Counted from the stretch's first letter, positions 35,028 through 43,436 are shown. The stretch is 64,000 bases of DNA from Oscillospiraceae bacterium (GCA_017448455.1 JAFSLL010000148.1:1-64000); one strand, 5' to 3'. The notes: generated by a model from the sequence alone, not told the origin. Numbers and translations are program-made.

Positions 35028-35534
35028 ATGCGTCTGTTTATTGCCATACAACTGAATGACAGCTGGAAGTCCTCTTTTCAGCGGTTCCAGGAGGAGCTTA
35101 TGAAACGCGGTGTCCGCGGCAACTTCACACCGCCGGACAATCTTCACCTGACTCTCGCCTTCATTGGCGAATACCCGGATCCGGAATATGTGCTGGAAAC
35201 GATGAGCTCCGTCCTCTTCACACCTTTTTCTCTGACGCCGGACGGCTTCGGCAGTTTCGGCGACCTCTGGTGGGTTGGGCTTAGCCGATCAGAAGCGCTT
35301 GATTCGCTCGTTCGCCGTCTGCGTCACGCGCTCGCAGACGCAGGCATTCCCTTTGACCGCAAACGCTTCTCGCCTCATATCACACTGATCCGAAAAGCAT
35401 CCTTCAACGGAAAGAAGTCGATGCCAAGCGTACAGGTCCCTGCCGCAGAGATGGCGGTAGACCGCCTCTCTCTCATGCGCTCGGACCGTGGGAAGCACGG
35501 CATGATCTACACGGAGCTTGGCTGCCTTTCCTGA
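35028..35534 (+). CDS. thpR: RNA 2',3'-cyclic phosphodiesterase (ThpR / LigT)
   Basis: A 168-residue protein with both H-x-T/S motifs of the 2H phosphoesterase fold: HLTL at 40 and HITL at 117. It starts MRLFIAIQLNDSW after AAGGAGGAATAAC. The family opens 2',3'-cyclic phosphates or seals 2'-5' RNA bonds. A G+C-rich terminator lies just downstream. Confidence 0.93.
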   Translation: MRLFIAIQLNDSWKSSFQRFQEELMKRGVRGNFTPPDNLHLTLAFIGEYPDPEYVLETMSSVLFTPFSLTPDGFGSFGDLWWVGLSRSEALDSLVRRLRHALADAGIPFDRKRFSPHITLIRKASFNGKKSMPSVQVPAAEMAVDRLSLMRSDRGKHGMIYTELGCLS

Positions 35535-35550
35535 TTGCCTGAACAAGACT

Positions 35551-35583
35551 GCAACCCCATCCTGCCGGATGGGGTTGCTCATT
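35551..35583 (+). terminator. Terminator after thpR
   Basis: GCAACCCCATCC (35551-35562), loop TGCC, GGATGGGGTTGC (35567-35578), then TCATTTT. Confidence 0.85.
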
Positions 35584-35596
35584 TTATCCATTTCAA

Positions 35597-36523
35597 TCAG
35601 CAAAGGCGCTGTATGGCCGAAGGCAAAAAACGAATCAAGTCAGAAGGCGTGACGGAATACTCCCCCAGCTCCGCACGGGCCAAATCCCCTGCCAGTCCGT
35701 GCAGATAGACCGCACAGCGCGCAGAAAACAACAGATCAAAGCCCTGTGCCAGCAGGGCACAGAGAAGGCCTGTCAGGACATCGCCGGAGCCGCCCTTTGC
35801 CATTGCGGGAGAGCCGGTCGGATTGACAGAAATCTCTTCTCCGGCGCAGACCAGTGTTCCGTATCCTTTCAGAACCAGAATGGTCTGTGGGAATTCTGCC
35901 GTAAATGTCCGCGCTGCAGCCAGTCTCCCCTTTGTGAGGTCTCCGCCGAGACGCCTGAACTCTCCCTCGTGCGGTGTCAGGATCAGGGGCGCCCGGCAGG
36001 CAGACAGCCATTCTCTGTGCCTGCCACAGACCGTCAGCGCGTCCGCATCGAGAATCAGGGGGCAGGTGGCTTCCCGAATCACACATTCTGTAAGTTCCCG
36101 CGTATCCTGATTGATTCCAAGGCCGGGTCCGATCGCGCAGGCAGCCGCTTTTCCGAGCAGCGACAGAATCTGCCTGAGAGCCTCCGAGCGAATCCCTCCC
36201 GCTTCGGAGGCCGGAACCGGTGTGACAACCGCTCCGTCGCAGCGGGAAGCAGCGATGGCGTAAACGCTCTCCGGGACAACAAGCTGTGTCAGGCCGGCAC
36301 CGCCTCGTTCACAGGCATTTGCTGCAAGAACGGGCGCTCCGGAATAGCCGGTCGAGCCGGCGATAATCAGCGCCCTGCCGTAGCTGTACTTATGGCTGAC
36401 CGGATTTCGCTTGGGAAGCCGGATCCCGTCAGGCTGTATTTCCAACAGGCGGAGGTCTTCCGGCAGCTCTCCGGTCCGGTCCGGGTATCTGGCGCGGTAG
36501 TCCTCCATACTGAGCGTTTTCAT
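35597..36523 (-). CDS. nnrD: ADP-dependent NAD(P)H-hydrate dehydratase
   Basis: A 308-residue ribokinase-like protein. Motifs: ALIIAGSTGYSGAPVLAANA, AIGPGLG, LILDADALT, LTPHEGEFRRL and the NPTGSPAMAKGGSGDVLTG catalytic loop. It repairs NAD(P)H damaged by hydration. The usual N-terminal epimerase (NnrE) domain is absent; only the dehydratase is encoded here, with a short N-terminal addition. It stands alone between thpR and the terminator of the ABC operon. Confidence 0.93.
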   Translation of the reverse strand: MKTLSMEDYRARYPDRTGELPEDLRLLEIQPDGIRLPKRNPVSHKYSYGRALIIAGSTGYSGAPVLAANACERGGAGLTQLVVPESVYAIAASRCDGAVVTPVPASEAGGIRSEALRQILSLLGKAAACAIGPGLGINQDTRELTECVIREATCPLILDADALTVCGRHREWLSACRAPLILTPHEGEFRRLGGDLTKGRLAAARTFTAEFPQTILVLKGYGTLVCAGEEISVNPTGSPAMAKGGSGDVLTGLLCALLAQGFDLLFSARCAVYLHGLAGDLARAELGEYSVTPSDLIRFLPSAIQRLC

Positions 36524-36732
36524 GCTCTATCATCCCCCCAGCTTTCTTTTCCCGATTTGTTCATCTGTGTCTCGGATTCCGCCTGTGCCCGGCGACGGAA
36601 GAACGCAAAGCCTTCCGTATTCAGACGCTGCTTGGCAGCAGTATAACATATTTCCGCGGTGAAATAAAAGAGTGCTTATCATCCGAATGATTGATTTCTG
36701 CGCATCCTTTCTCTTCTCAGGCAAAATAATAT

Positions 36733-36761
36733 GACCCTCCGTGTGACCGGCACGGAGGGTC
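36733..36761 (-). terminator. Terminator after ABC transporter operon
   Basis: Arms GACCCTCCGTG (36733-36743) and CACGGAGGGTC (36751-36761) with a 7-base loop; on the minus transcript the trailing bases are ATATTATTTTGCC. It lies about 160 bases beyond the last ABC gene, outside the 26-bp repeat. Confidence 0.65.
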
Positions 36762-36886
36762 TGAGCAAGAGAGATCTTTTCGATTGCCATTGTGTCGGAG
36801 AGGTGAAAGACACACAGATTGAGGGAAATCCCGGCAACCGTCAAAGCAACTGATCTGCAGAAAGAATAACAGATAAAACGCAGTTT

Positions 36887-36912
36887 CGGAAGCCCCCCGG
36901 GGGGATAGAAAT
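36887..36912. repeat. 26-bp perfect direct repeat, left copy
   Basis: Begins CGGAAGCC, contains CCCCCCGGGGGG, ends GATAGAAAT. It is identical to 42799-42824 and lies 10 bases from the stop of the last ABC gene. The flanking bases differ, so the identity stops at the repeat edge. Confidence 0.9.
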
Positions 36913-36922
36913 GCAAGGTTTT

Positions 36923-37681
36923 TCAGAAAATCGCATGGATCAGAATTTTCGCATATTCCGACTGCGGATGAAGGATGACTTCATCGGGAGTTCCTCTCTC
37001 CACAATTCTGCCGTCATAGAGAACGATAACCTGATCACAGAACTGCTGGACAAGCGCAAGATTATGGCAGATAAACAGATATGCCAGCTTTTTCTCTTTC
37101 TGCAGCTGCTGAAGAAGCTCAATGATCTGCTTCTGTACCGTAACATCCAACGCGGATGTGGCTTCGTCAAATATCAGAATCCTCGGGTCGCACATCAGCG
37201 CTCTCGCGATCGCGGCACGCTGGCACTGCCCGCCGGAGACCTGATGCGGATAACGTTCCAGAAAATCACCGGGAAGTCCGCATTGTTCCAGCAGACTGCG
37301 TGCCTTTGTCTCCCGTTCGGCCTTTGGGACGGATTTGTTGCGCAGGGGTTCGCAGATGCCGGCGCCGAGGGTTTGGCGGGGGTCGAAGGATTCCAGGGGG
37401 GTCTGGAAGACCATCTGGATTTTGGAATAGACGGGGATCAGCCGGCGGCCGCGGAGGGCGGTGATGTCCTGCCCGTCCATCTCGATCCGGCCGGCGGTCG
37501 GGTCGATCTGACGGGTGATCAGGCGGGCAAGGGTGGACTTGCCGGAGCCGGATTCGCCCACGATGCCGAGAATCTCACCGGGCATGAGCGAAAAGCTCAC
37601 ACGGTCCAGGGCGTAAAAGGCATCCTTCCCGGCACGGGAGAAGGATTTGGAAAGGTCGGTGACTTTCAGAATGGGGTCCAT
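36923..37681 (-). CDS. Nickel/oligopeptide-type ABC transporter ATPase (second ATPase)
   Basis: A 252-residue ATPase of the NikE/DppF kind: Walker A GESGSGKST near 43-51, signature VSGGQCQRAAIARAL, Walker B LIFDEATSALD and His switch ICHNLALV. It begins immediately after the stop of the first ATPase (TAAATG) and ends the operon. It is only 10 bases from the 26-bp repeat. It energises uptake of nickel, metallophore or peptide with the four other subunits. The 3' half is less GC-rich than the rest of the operon. Confidence 0.92.
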   Translation of the reverse strand: MDPILKVTDLSKSFSRAGKDAFYALDRVSFSLMPGEILGIVGESGSGKSTLARLITRQIDPTAGRIEMDGQDITALRGRRLIPVYSKIQMVFQTPLESFDPRQTLGAGICEPLRNKSVPKAERETKARSLLEQCGLPGDFLERYPHQVSGGQCQRAAIARALMCDPRILIFDEATSALDVTVQKQIIELLQQLQKEKKLAYLFICHNLALVQQFCDQVIVLYDGRIVERGTPDEVILHPQSEYAKILIHAIF

Positions 37682-38467
37682 TTACTCCCTCCGCAGTCTG
37701 GGAACCGCGCTCAGCAGCTCCCGGGTATAGTCGTTTTGGGGCTTATTCAGCACGTCCTGCGCGCTGCCGTATTCCATCACGTTTCCGCTGCGAAGGACGA
37801 GAATGCTGTCCGCCATGGCGGAGACCACCCCGATGTCATGGCTCACGATGATGATGGCGGTCCCGAAAGCCTCCCGGACGGCGAGCATTTCCTCCACGAC
37901 CTGCCGCTGTACGGCCACATCGAGGGCGGAGGTGGGCTCATCGGCCAGGAGGACGGCGGGACCCGGCAGCATGGCGATCGCGATGCCGGCACGCTGGTTC
38001 ATGCCGCCGGACAGTTCGAAGGGATAGCTGTTCCAGACCCGTTCCCCGTCCCGGAAGTGCAGTTTTTCGAAGAGCGCCATGGCCGCCGCCTTTGCCGCCG
38101 AAACATCCGTTCTGCGGTGCGCGGACAGGCTCTCGACAATCTGTTCGCCAATGGTGCGGATCGGGCTCAGGGAGGCGGCGCAGTCCTGAAAGATCATGCC
38201 GATCTTCGCGCCGCAGATCCGGCGCATCTCCTTCGCGGACAGGTCCGGAAGGTTCTTCCCCTCAAACCAAATATCCCCCCGGGTGACCATGCCGCTGCTG
38301 CCCAGAAGGCCCATGGCGGCCCGGATGAGGGTGGATTTGCCGGAGCCGGATTCGCCCACCAGCCCCAGGATCTCGCCGGGATGCAGGGCGAAACTCACAT
38401 CCCGGACAACGGGATTGCCGTTGAAGGAAACCTCGACCTGCCGATATTCCAATAAAGCTGCCATCAC
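37682..38467 (-). CDS. Nickel/oligopeptide-type ABC transporter ATPase (first ATPase)
   Basis: A 261-residue ATPase of the NikD/DppD kind: GESGSGKST near 39-47, FELSGGMNQRAGIAIAM, LLADEPTSALD, VSHDIGVVS. It starts 35 bases after the substrate-binding protein's stop. It probably forms a heterodimer with the next ATPase. Third-position GC is strikingly high compared with neighbouring regions. Confidence 0.92.
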   Translation of the reverse strand: MMAALLEYRQVEVSFNGNPVVRDVSFALHPGEILGLVGESGSGKSTLIRAAMGLLGSSGMVTRGDIWFEGKNLPDLSAKEMRRICGAKIGMIFQDCAASLSPIRTIGEQIVESLSAHRRTDVSAAKAAAMALFEKLHFRDGERVWNSYPFELSGGMNQRAGIAIAMLPGPAVLLADEPTSALDVAVQRQVVEEMLAVREAFGTAIIIVSHDIGVVSAMADSILVLRSGNVMEYGSAQDVLNKPQNDYTRELLSAVPRLRRE

Positions 38468-38502
38468 AAGACCTCTCTGACGGAAAGAACGGGTGCGGAT
38501 GC

Positions 38503-40107
38503 TCAGCCGATGTCCAGGTCGGCGGTCAGCTCATAGAAGTCGCAGGTGTGCGCTTCGAGGCCGGTGACATTGGCCTTCATGATCATGCTCATGCGCAGGA
38601 AGGAGCAGAAGAAGTAGGAGTTGTCGTCCAGAAGCTCCTGCTGCATGTCGACGGCGAGCCTGGCGCGCTCGGCCGGATCGAAGGTGCCGCGCAGTTCGGC
38701 CGCCAGCGCCTCGAGGCGGTCGGTGTGATGGCCGCCGGAGTTCTTGACGGAATCGTCCAGGCAGTAGGTGTCAAAGAAGTTCTGCGGATCGCCCAGGCCG
38801 GCATTCACGTTGGCGCTGACCCAGACATCCCAAGCGGTGGGATCCTTGCGGACGGAGTTGTGGTCCCTGGTATTGTTCGGGATGACCTCGATGCCGATGT
38901 CCCGGAGGGTCGCCTGGGAGGATTCGAGCAGGAGGGGCAGCTCCTGCCGGGAGGGGTAGGTCAGCCAGCGGATCGAGAGGCGCACCCCGTCCTTCTCACG
39001 GATGCCGTCACCGTCGGTGTCCACCCAGCCGGCAGCCTCCAGAACGGCCTTTGCCTGTTCGGGATCATAGGAGACGGTCCGGATCCCCTGACCGAAGGGG
39101 AAGCTGTCCGGGAAAGCGCCGGTCGCGGGATAGCCGTGGCCGCCCAGGAGGACATTGACGAAGCCCTCTTTGTCGATGCCCATGGCGAGCGCCTCGCGGA
39201 CGGCGGGATCGCTCATCACGGCATAGCCGGGGTTCTCCTCGTGGAGGTTGACCATGCCCCAGAAGCAGCGGCTGGTCTGGATGCCGGAGAAGCGGTAGCT
39301 GTCGTTTTCAAAGAGCGGATAGCTGGCATAGGCCATGCCGTAGGCCGCGTCAATCTCGCCGGACTGGAGCGCCATGGCCAGCGTGTCGCCGTCGGAGATG
39401 GTGCGGACGGTGATCTCGTCAATCTTCACCTCGCCGTCCCAGTAGTTGACGTTTTTGATCAGATTGACATGGTCGTCCGTGACGACCTCCGTGGCGACAT
39501 AGGGGCCGGTGCCGACCACGCAGCCGTCCGCGGGGATGCCGGCGTCCATGTCGATGATGCAGCCGTAGGGCTCGGAGAGGTAGTTCATGAGGATGGGGTT
39601 GGGCCCGGCGGTGACGATGGTGAGCTTCTGCCCGTCAGCCGCCATGGAGGCGATGTTCAGGTTGCCGGCGGCGCGCTCGTGCACCTGGATCAGGTGCTCC
39701 AGGCAGGCCCTGACCGCGGCAGCGTCGCACTTCCTGCCGTTGGAGAAGCAGACCGCGTCCCTGATGACGATCTCCCAGGTGTTCGCGTCGAGGTTGACGG
39801 CGCTCTCCGCCAGCCAGGGCTGCAGCGAGCCGTCATCCGCAATCTTCATCAGGGTCTCGCCGACACCGTAGCGGATGCAGGGCCAGCCGGAGTAGGCCTC
39901 GTGCGGGTTGATGGTCGGCTCCTCGTTCTCGGCGTTAAAGGTGGTGTCGCCGAAGACGAAGGTCTTCTTCGCGGCGGGGGCGGCGGAGGCGGCGCTGTCT
40001 GCGGGCGCGGCGCTGTCCCCGGCGGCGGGCTGAGAGGAGGCGCCGCAGCCGGCCAGGAGGGTGGCCGCGAGGCAGAGGGCAAGGAGCAGGGCAGGGATCT
40101 TTTTCAT
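38503..40107 (-). CDS. Family 5 solute-binding lipoprotein (nickel/peptide/opine type)
   Basis: A 534-residue lipoprotein. Signal peptide with lipobox LLAGC (Cys near 21), an Ala/Ser-rich linker, then the SBP family 5 fold (NPHEAYSGWP, VVGTGPYVATEVVTDDHV, YWDGEVKIDEITVRTISDGD, LGDPQNFFDTY). Such proteins bind free nickel chelates, metallophores or peptides. The nearest annotated relatives by eye are NikA-like; no obvious metal-ligand set can be named. It lies between the two permease genes and the two ATPase genes. Its third-position GC is very high. Confidence 0.9.
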   Translation of the reverse strand: MKKIPALLLALCLAATLLAGCGASSQPAAGDSAAPADSAASAAPAAKKTFVFGDTTFNAENEEPTINPHEAYSGWPCIRYGVGETLMKIADDGSLQPWLAESAVNLDANTWEIVIRDAVCFSNGRKCDAAAVRACLEHLIQVHERAAGNLNIASMAADGQKLTIVTAGPNPILMNYLSEPYGCIIDMDAGIPADGCVVGTGPYVATEVVTDDHVNLIKNVNYWDGEVKIDEITVRTISDGDTLAMALQSGEIDAAYGMAYASYPLFENDSYRFSGIQTSRCFWGMVNLHEENPGYAVMSDPAVREALAMGIDKEGFVNVLLGGHGYPATGAFPDSFPFGQGIRTVSYDPEQAKAVLEAAGWVDTDGDGIREKDGVRLSIRWLTYPSRQELPLLLESSQATLRDIGIEVIPNNTRDHNSVRKDPTAWDVWVSANVNAGLGDPQNFFDTYCLDDSVKNSGGHHTDRLEALAAELRGTFDPAERARLAVDMQQELLDDNSYFFCSFLRMSMIMKANVTGLEAHTCDFYELTADLDIG

Positions 40108-40149
40108 TTGTTCTCGTTTCCTTTCGTTATCTGTTGGCAGACTGCGGAT

Positions 40150-41007
40150 TCAGCCTGCGCGGCCGGTTTTCGGGTCCAGGAAGTCGCGCACGGTGTCGCC
40201 CAGGAGGTTGAAGATCACGACCGTCAGGAAGATCGCGAGGCCGGGAGACAGCACGACCCAGGGGTAGGTCTGCAGCATGCTGCGGCCGCCCGACATCATG
40301 TTGCCCCATTCCGCCGTGGGCGGCTGGGCGCCGAGGCCGAGGAAGCTCAGCCCCGCGAGCTCCATCATCATCGTCCCGATATCCAGCATGGCGGTGACCA
40401 GGATGGGGCCGAGGATGTTCGGCAGGATGTGGCGGAGGATCATCTGGGCCGAGGTGCAGCCGGAAAGCCGCGCGGCCGCGAGGAAGGGCGCGGCCTTCAG
40501 CGCCAGGGTCCGGCTTCGCGCCACGCGCGCGTACTTCGGCCAGCTGATCACCGCGAGCGCGAGGACCGCGTTGCCGACACCGCCGCCCAGGAGCGCCGCG
40601 ATCGCGAGCGCGAAGACCAGGCCCGGAAAGGCCAGGCAGACGTCCGAGATGCGCATGACGACGGAGTCGGGCGCGCCGCCGTACCAGCCGCAGAGGGTGC
40701 CGGTGACGGTGCCGAAGACGGAAATGGCGCCGACGAGGGCGAGGGTGGAGAAGATGCTGGTCCGGGCGCCGACAAGCACGCGGGAGAACAGGTCCCGGCC
40801 GTAACGGTCGGTGCCCATCAGGTGGTCTCCCGAGGGCGGGAGCAGGGACTGGCCCAGATCCTGCGCGTAGGGGTCATGGGGGACGATCCGGTCGGCAAAG
40901 ACGGCAAGGAGCAGGAGAAGCCCCGTCAGGATCAGGAAGAAGACCAGACGGGCTTTTACGCGGTTCTTCCGGACCTTCTGCACGCGGACCGTGACGGTTT
41001 CGTTCAT
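40150..41007 (-). CDS. Nickel/oligopeptide-type ABC permease (NikC/DppC-like)
   Basis: A 285-residue permease with six TM segments and the EAA-like loop AARLSGCTSAQMILRHILPN. The N-terminus HDPYAQDLGQSLLPPSGDHL, then MGTDRYGRDLFSR, is the DppC/NikC hallmark. It overlaps the first permease by 4 bp (ATGA). The longer frame to 41175 runs inside that gene and has no ribosome site. Confidence 0.93.
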   Translation of the reverse strand: MNETVTVRVQKVRKNRVKARLVFFLILTGLLLLLAVFADRIVPHDPYAQDLGQSLLPPSGDHLMGTDRYGRDLFSRVLVGARTSIFSTLALVGAISVFGTVTGTLCGWYGGAPDSVVMRISDVCLAFPGLVFALAIAALLGGGVGNAVLALAVISWPKYARVARSRTLALKAAPFLAAARLSGCTSAQMILRHILPNILGPILVTAMLDIGTMMMELAGLSFLGLGAQPPTAEWGNMMSGGRSMLQTYPWVVLSPGLAIFLTVVIFNLLGDTVRDFLDPKTGRAG

Positions 41008-41948
41008 GGTTCGAGCCCTCCCAGCCGGATGCGCGGGTCCAGGAAGCGGTAGCTCAGGTCGGTGAGGAGGTTCACGAGCACGTAGATGATGGCCATCCAC
41101 ATGACGTAGGCCTGGATGATCGGGTAGTCCCGCATGTTGATGGCGTCCACCGCCATTTTGCCGACACCGTCCCATAGGAAGATGGACTCGACAATGGCCG
41201 TGCCGCCGAGCAGCGAGCCGACGGAGAGCGTCAGGAGCGTGACGATCGTCACGAGAGAGGCCTTCATGACGCTTTTCCTCAGGGTCGTTGAGAACTTCAC
41301 GCCGCGGGCTTTCGCGCCGAGGACATAGTCCTTGCTCAGCTCGTCAAGGACCGCGGCGCGGACCTGACGCAGGTACTTGGCGGACATGGCGATCGCCAGC
41401 GTCAGGGCGGGCAGGGCGACGCTCTGCAGGCTGAGGCCTTTGGAGATGACCGGAAACCAGCCCAGCCGGATGGCGAAGAGGTACATCAGCAGAAGGGAGA
41501 CGAAGAAGTTCGGCAGGGAGTTGCCGATGAAGCTGGCGGTGCGGATGACCCAGTCGGTCAGCCGGTTCTGCCGGACGGCCGACCAGATGCCCAGCGGGAT
41601 GGAGATGATGACCGTGAGCAGAATGGAGACGGCGGTCAGCAGCAGCGTCGCCGGGAGCTTCGACAGGAAGGTCGGGAAGACCGGTTTGTTCGAGACGTAG
41701 GAGGTGCCCATGTCGCCCCGGAGGAGATTGCCGAGCCAGGTGCAGTACTGGACGAGGAAGGGTTTGTCCAGGCCCAGTTCCTCTTTGGCAGCATCGATCA
41801 TCTCCTGCGTGACGGTGCCGCTGGTGTTGTCCATTTTCTGTTCCACCACATCGCTGCCGGCGAGGCGCATCATCCCGTAGGACAGAAAGGTGATCGCGAG
41901 CAGGATGGGGATCAGCTGGAGAAGGCGCCGGAGCGCGTAGTGTTTCAT
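41004..41948 (-). CDS. Nickel/oligopeptide-type ABC permease (NikB/DppB-like)
   Basis: A 314-residue permease. Six TM segments, an N-terminal MKHYALRRLLQLIPILLAIT, the loop DYVLGAKARGVKFSTTLRKS (EAA-like) and the closing YRFLDPRIRLGG are characteristic of DppB/NikB. The gene starts 15 bases after the methyltransferase stop on the same strand and is coupled to the second permease. Confidence 0.93.
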   Translation of the reverse strand: MKHYALRRLLQLIPILLAITFLSYGMMRLAGSDVVEQKMDNTSGTVTQEMIDAAKEELGLDKPFLVQYCTWLGNLLRGDMGTSYVSNKPVFPTFLSKLPATLLLTAVSILLTVIISIPLGIWSAVRQNRLTDWVIRTASFIGNSLPNFFVSLLLMYLFAIRLGWFPVISKGLSLQSVALPALTLAIAMSAKYLRQVRAAVLDELSKDYVLGAKARGVKFSTTLRKSVMKASLVTIVTLLTLSVGSLLGGTAIVESIFLWDGVGKMAVDAINMRDYPIIQAYVMWMAIIYVLVNLLTDLSYRFLDPRIRLGGLEP

Positions 41949-41963
41949 GGTGAGGTCCTCTTG

Positions 41964-42689
41964 CTATTTATATGCCGCGATGGCGAAGATGGGGGTGGGG
42001 TTAAAGAACTCGTCGACCTCGGCATAGATGCGCCGGTAGACGCCCGTATCCACCGTGATGCGCTCAAAGCCCGCGGCGAGCAGCAGCTGCACATCCCACT
42101 GCGGCCGCGGCTCATGATAGGCCCCGACCTCCATGGTGATGGCGGCATTCTCCTCTTTCATGTAGTCCGGCACGAGCTTATGCGCGTGGTCCTCCGGCAG
42201 CTCGTGCTCCTCCTCATCATCAAGCGCGGCACTGTAGTCCGCGTCAAAGTTCAGGAGGACACCGCCGGGCGCGAGGATGCGGTACCACTCCCGGTAGGCC
42301 CTTTCGATATGCGGAAGGGTCCAGGTCAGGTTCCGGGTCACCAGCACATCGAAGCTCTCCGCCGCGAAGGCGGGGTTCTCCGCGTCCATGATGCGAAAGT
42401 CCGCGTGCACGCCCAGGACCGCGGCCATGTGCTCGGCATGGCGGATCATCTCCGGGGTCAGGTCGATGCCAACGGTTTCGTGGCCGTCAGCGGCGAGGAG
42501 GCAGGCGAAAAAGCCGGTGCCGGTGCCGATGTCCAGGATGCGCAGGGGCCTGCCCTGCGGCAGGTATCTGCGAAATTCCGCAAGCCAGCGCTCGCGCTTG
42601 CAGCTGTCGTACTCCCGGAGGCGCTGGGCCTCAAAAGCCTCGGCCCGGTGTGACCAGTAGTGGGCGACGCGATGTTTGATCAGTTCCAA
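41964..42689 (-). CDS. Class I SAM-dependent methyltransferase heading the ABC operon
   Basis: A 241-residue protein with the Rossmann SAM-binding motif ILDIGTGTGFFACLLAA, acidic GIDLTPEM, DAENPAFAAESFDVLVTRNL and a C-terminal PTPIFAIAAYK. I take the TTG at 42689 (LELIKHRVAHYW) as start because AGAGAGGA precedes it; an ATG start at 42755 would enter the upstream hairpin. It is the first gene of the nickel/peptide ABC operon. I infer that the protein modifies a transported ligand such as a metallophore, but no synthase for one is nearby. Confidence 0.8.
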   Translation of the reverse strand: MELIKHRVAHYWSHRAEAFEAQRLREYDSCKRERWLAEFRRYLPQGRPLRILDIGTGTGFFACLLAADGHETVGIDLTPEMIRHAEHMAAVLGVHADFRIMDAENPAFAAESFDVLVTRNLTWTLPHIERAYREWYRILAPGGVLLNFDADYSAALDDEEEHELPEDHAHKLVPDYMKEENAAITMEVGAYHEPRPQWDVQLLLAAGFERITVDTGVYRRIYAEVDEFFNPTPIFAIAAYK

Positions 42690-42745
42690 TGGTTTATCCT
42701 CTCTTTTGTGTGAAGGCTGAATGGCCGAAGGGGGCGCAAAAAAAT

Positions 42746-42780
42746 GGATACACACCAGAATGGATGTGTATCCGATTATA
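42746..42780 (-). promoter_or_regulatory. Promoter -10 followed by hairpin at the ABC operon start
   Basis: Minus-strand TATAAT (42780-42775), then an inverted repeat GGATACACA (on minus from 42773) / TGTGTATCC with a 10-base loop, then ATTTTTTTGCG. The repeat would begin at about the first base of the transcript. It reads both as an operator at +1 and as an intrinsic terminator in the leader. The -35 box is weak (TTCCGC) and lies partly in the 26-bp repeat. Confidence 0.6.
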
Positions 42781-42798
42781 CCGCTGATCGCAGAGCGG

Positions 42799-42824
42799 CG
42801 GAAGCCCCCCGGGGGGATAGAAAT
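42799..42824. repeat. 26-bp perfect direct repeat, right copy
   Basis: Identical to 36887-36912, in the same orientation, 5.9 kb apart. It closes the GC-rich ABC cassette on its promoter side. Confidence 0.9.
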
Positions 42825-42849
42825 TTTGGAGGGGGGGATGAGCCCTAAA

Positions 42850-43171
42850 CCCTAAAGGACTAGCGCCACAAAGTGGCGCGTCGGGACCAGCGCCCCAGAG
42901 GGCGTGTCGCCCGTCAGCGCCGCTGTCGGCGACCTGGAACGAAGTGGAAGTAGTCCCTCTGGGACACCACTAAACTCGCCGGCCAGAGTGCAGATTGCTG
43001 GATTGTAGGTAATTGCCGAAAAGCCGCATGGTCACTGGCTTTTTTCTAAATCGTGTATCTTAGTGATACTCTCTACCCAAAAGTCCCTATAGAAGAATTT
43101 TATAGAAAAAATACTCTATAGAAGAGTTATGGAATCGACCTGCTTTGGGTTACACGCTTACACTGCTGATG
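42850..43171. repeat. Structured non-coding repeat, copy A
   Basis: Starts CCCTAAAGGACTA and ends CACTGCTGATG. A closing stem GGACTA / TAGTCC encloses GCGCCAC-AAA-GTGGCGC, CGCCC-CAGA-GGGCG and CGCCG-CTGT-CGGCG hairpins. From 42913 onward it is about 93% identical to copy B at 44361-44617. A shared CTATAGAAGA motif occurs twice near the right end. No reading frame fits. Confidence 0.8.
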
Positions 43172-43196
43172 GGTTGTTGTATCAGTCATCACGGTA

Positions 43197-43364
43197 ATGG
43201 CAGAAACCACACTGCGCTGGTCGGTTGACGGAGAGTCCTTCCAGAAGACCATGGGCGCGGGCGCTTGGGAGATCCCGAAACCGGAACTGCGGAATGGGAA
43301 TAACACGGTTTCCGTTACGGGAGAAGGCAATGTGACCTTTATTTACAGGGAGGGGCAGCTATAA
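43197..43364 (+). pseudogene. Phage tail protein C-terminal fragment
   Basis: A 55-residue frame with MAETTLRWSVDGESFQKT, then MGAGAWEIPKPELRNGNNTV and VTFIYREGQL at its end. This is the usual C-terminus of distal-tail-type siphophage proteins, here without the rest of the gene and without a ribosome binding site. It follows copy A of the structured repeat by 25 bases. It marks a degraded prophage insertion. Confidence 0.75.
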
Positions 43365-43436
43365 TGCATCTTCCGAAATCCTGGGATTTGTGGTATACTC
43401 CATCATGACAAATCGGGATTTGTTGAGGGAGATATT

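Larger units (their letters stand above)
36524..36922. other. Intergenic region between nnrD and the ABC operon
   Basis: About 400 bases. It holds a hairpin at 36733-36761 (GACCCTCCGTG / CACGGAGGGTC), which on the minus strand is followed by ATATTATTTT and can end the ABC operon. It also holds the 26-bp repeat at 36887-36912. The 128-residue frame at 36530-36916 has no ribosome site and crosses the hairpin; I do not accept it as a gene. Confidence 0.6.

Noticed and set aside
36530..36916. 128-residue minus frame between nnrD and the ABC operon
   Set aside because: Crosses a terminator hairpin and the 26-bp repeat, has no ribosome site, and shows no recognisable domain.
36911..38455. 514-residue plus-strand frame opposite the two ATPase genes
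   Set aside because: Shadow in high-GC DNA; Walker and signature motifs are encoded on the minus strand.
38548..41052. 834-residue plus-strand frame across the ABC operon
   Set aside because: It is antisense to the clearly homologous ABC genes; the high GC of the cassette removes stops on the other strand. No ribosome site, low-complexity composition.
42746..42773. NikR operator reading of the palindrome
   Set aside because: The known NikR box is GTATGA-N16-TCATAC; the arms here are GGATACACA/TGTGTATCC with 10 bases between, so the match is not good enough.
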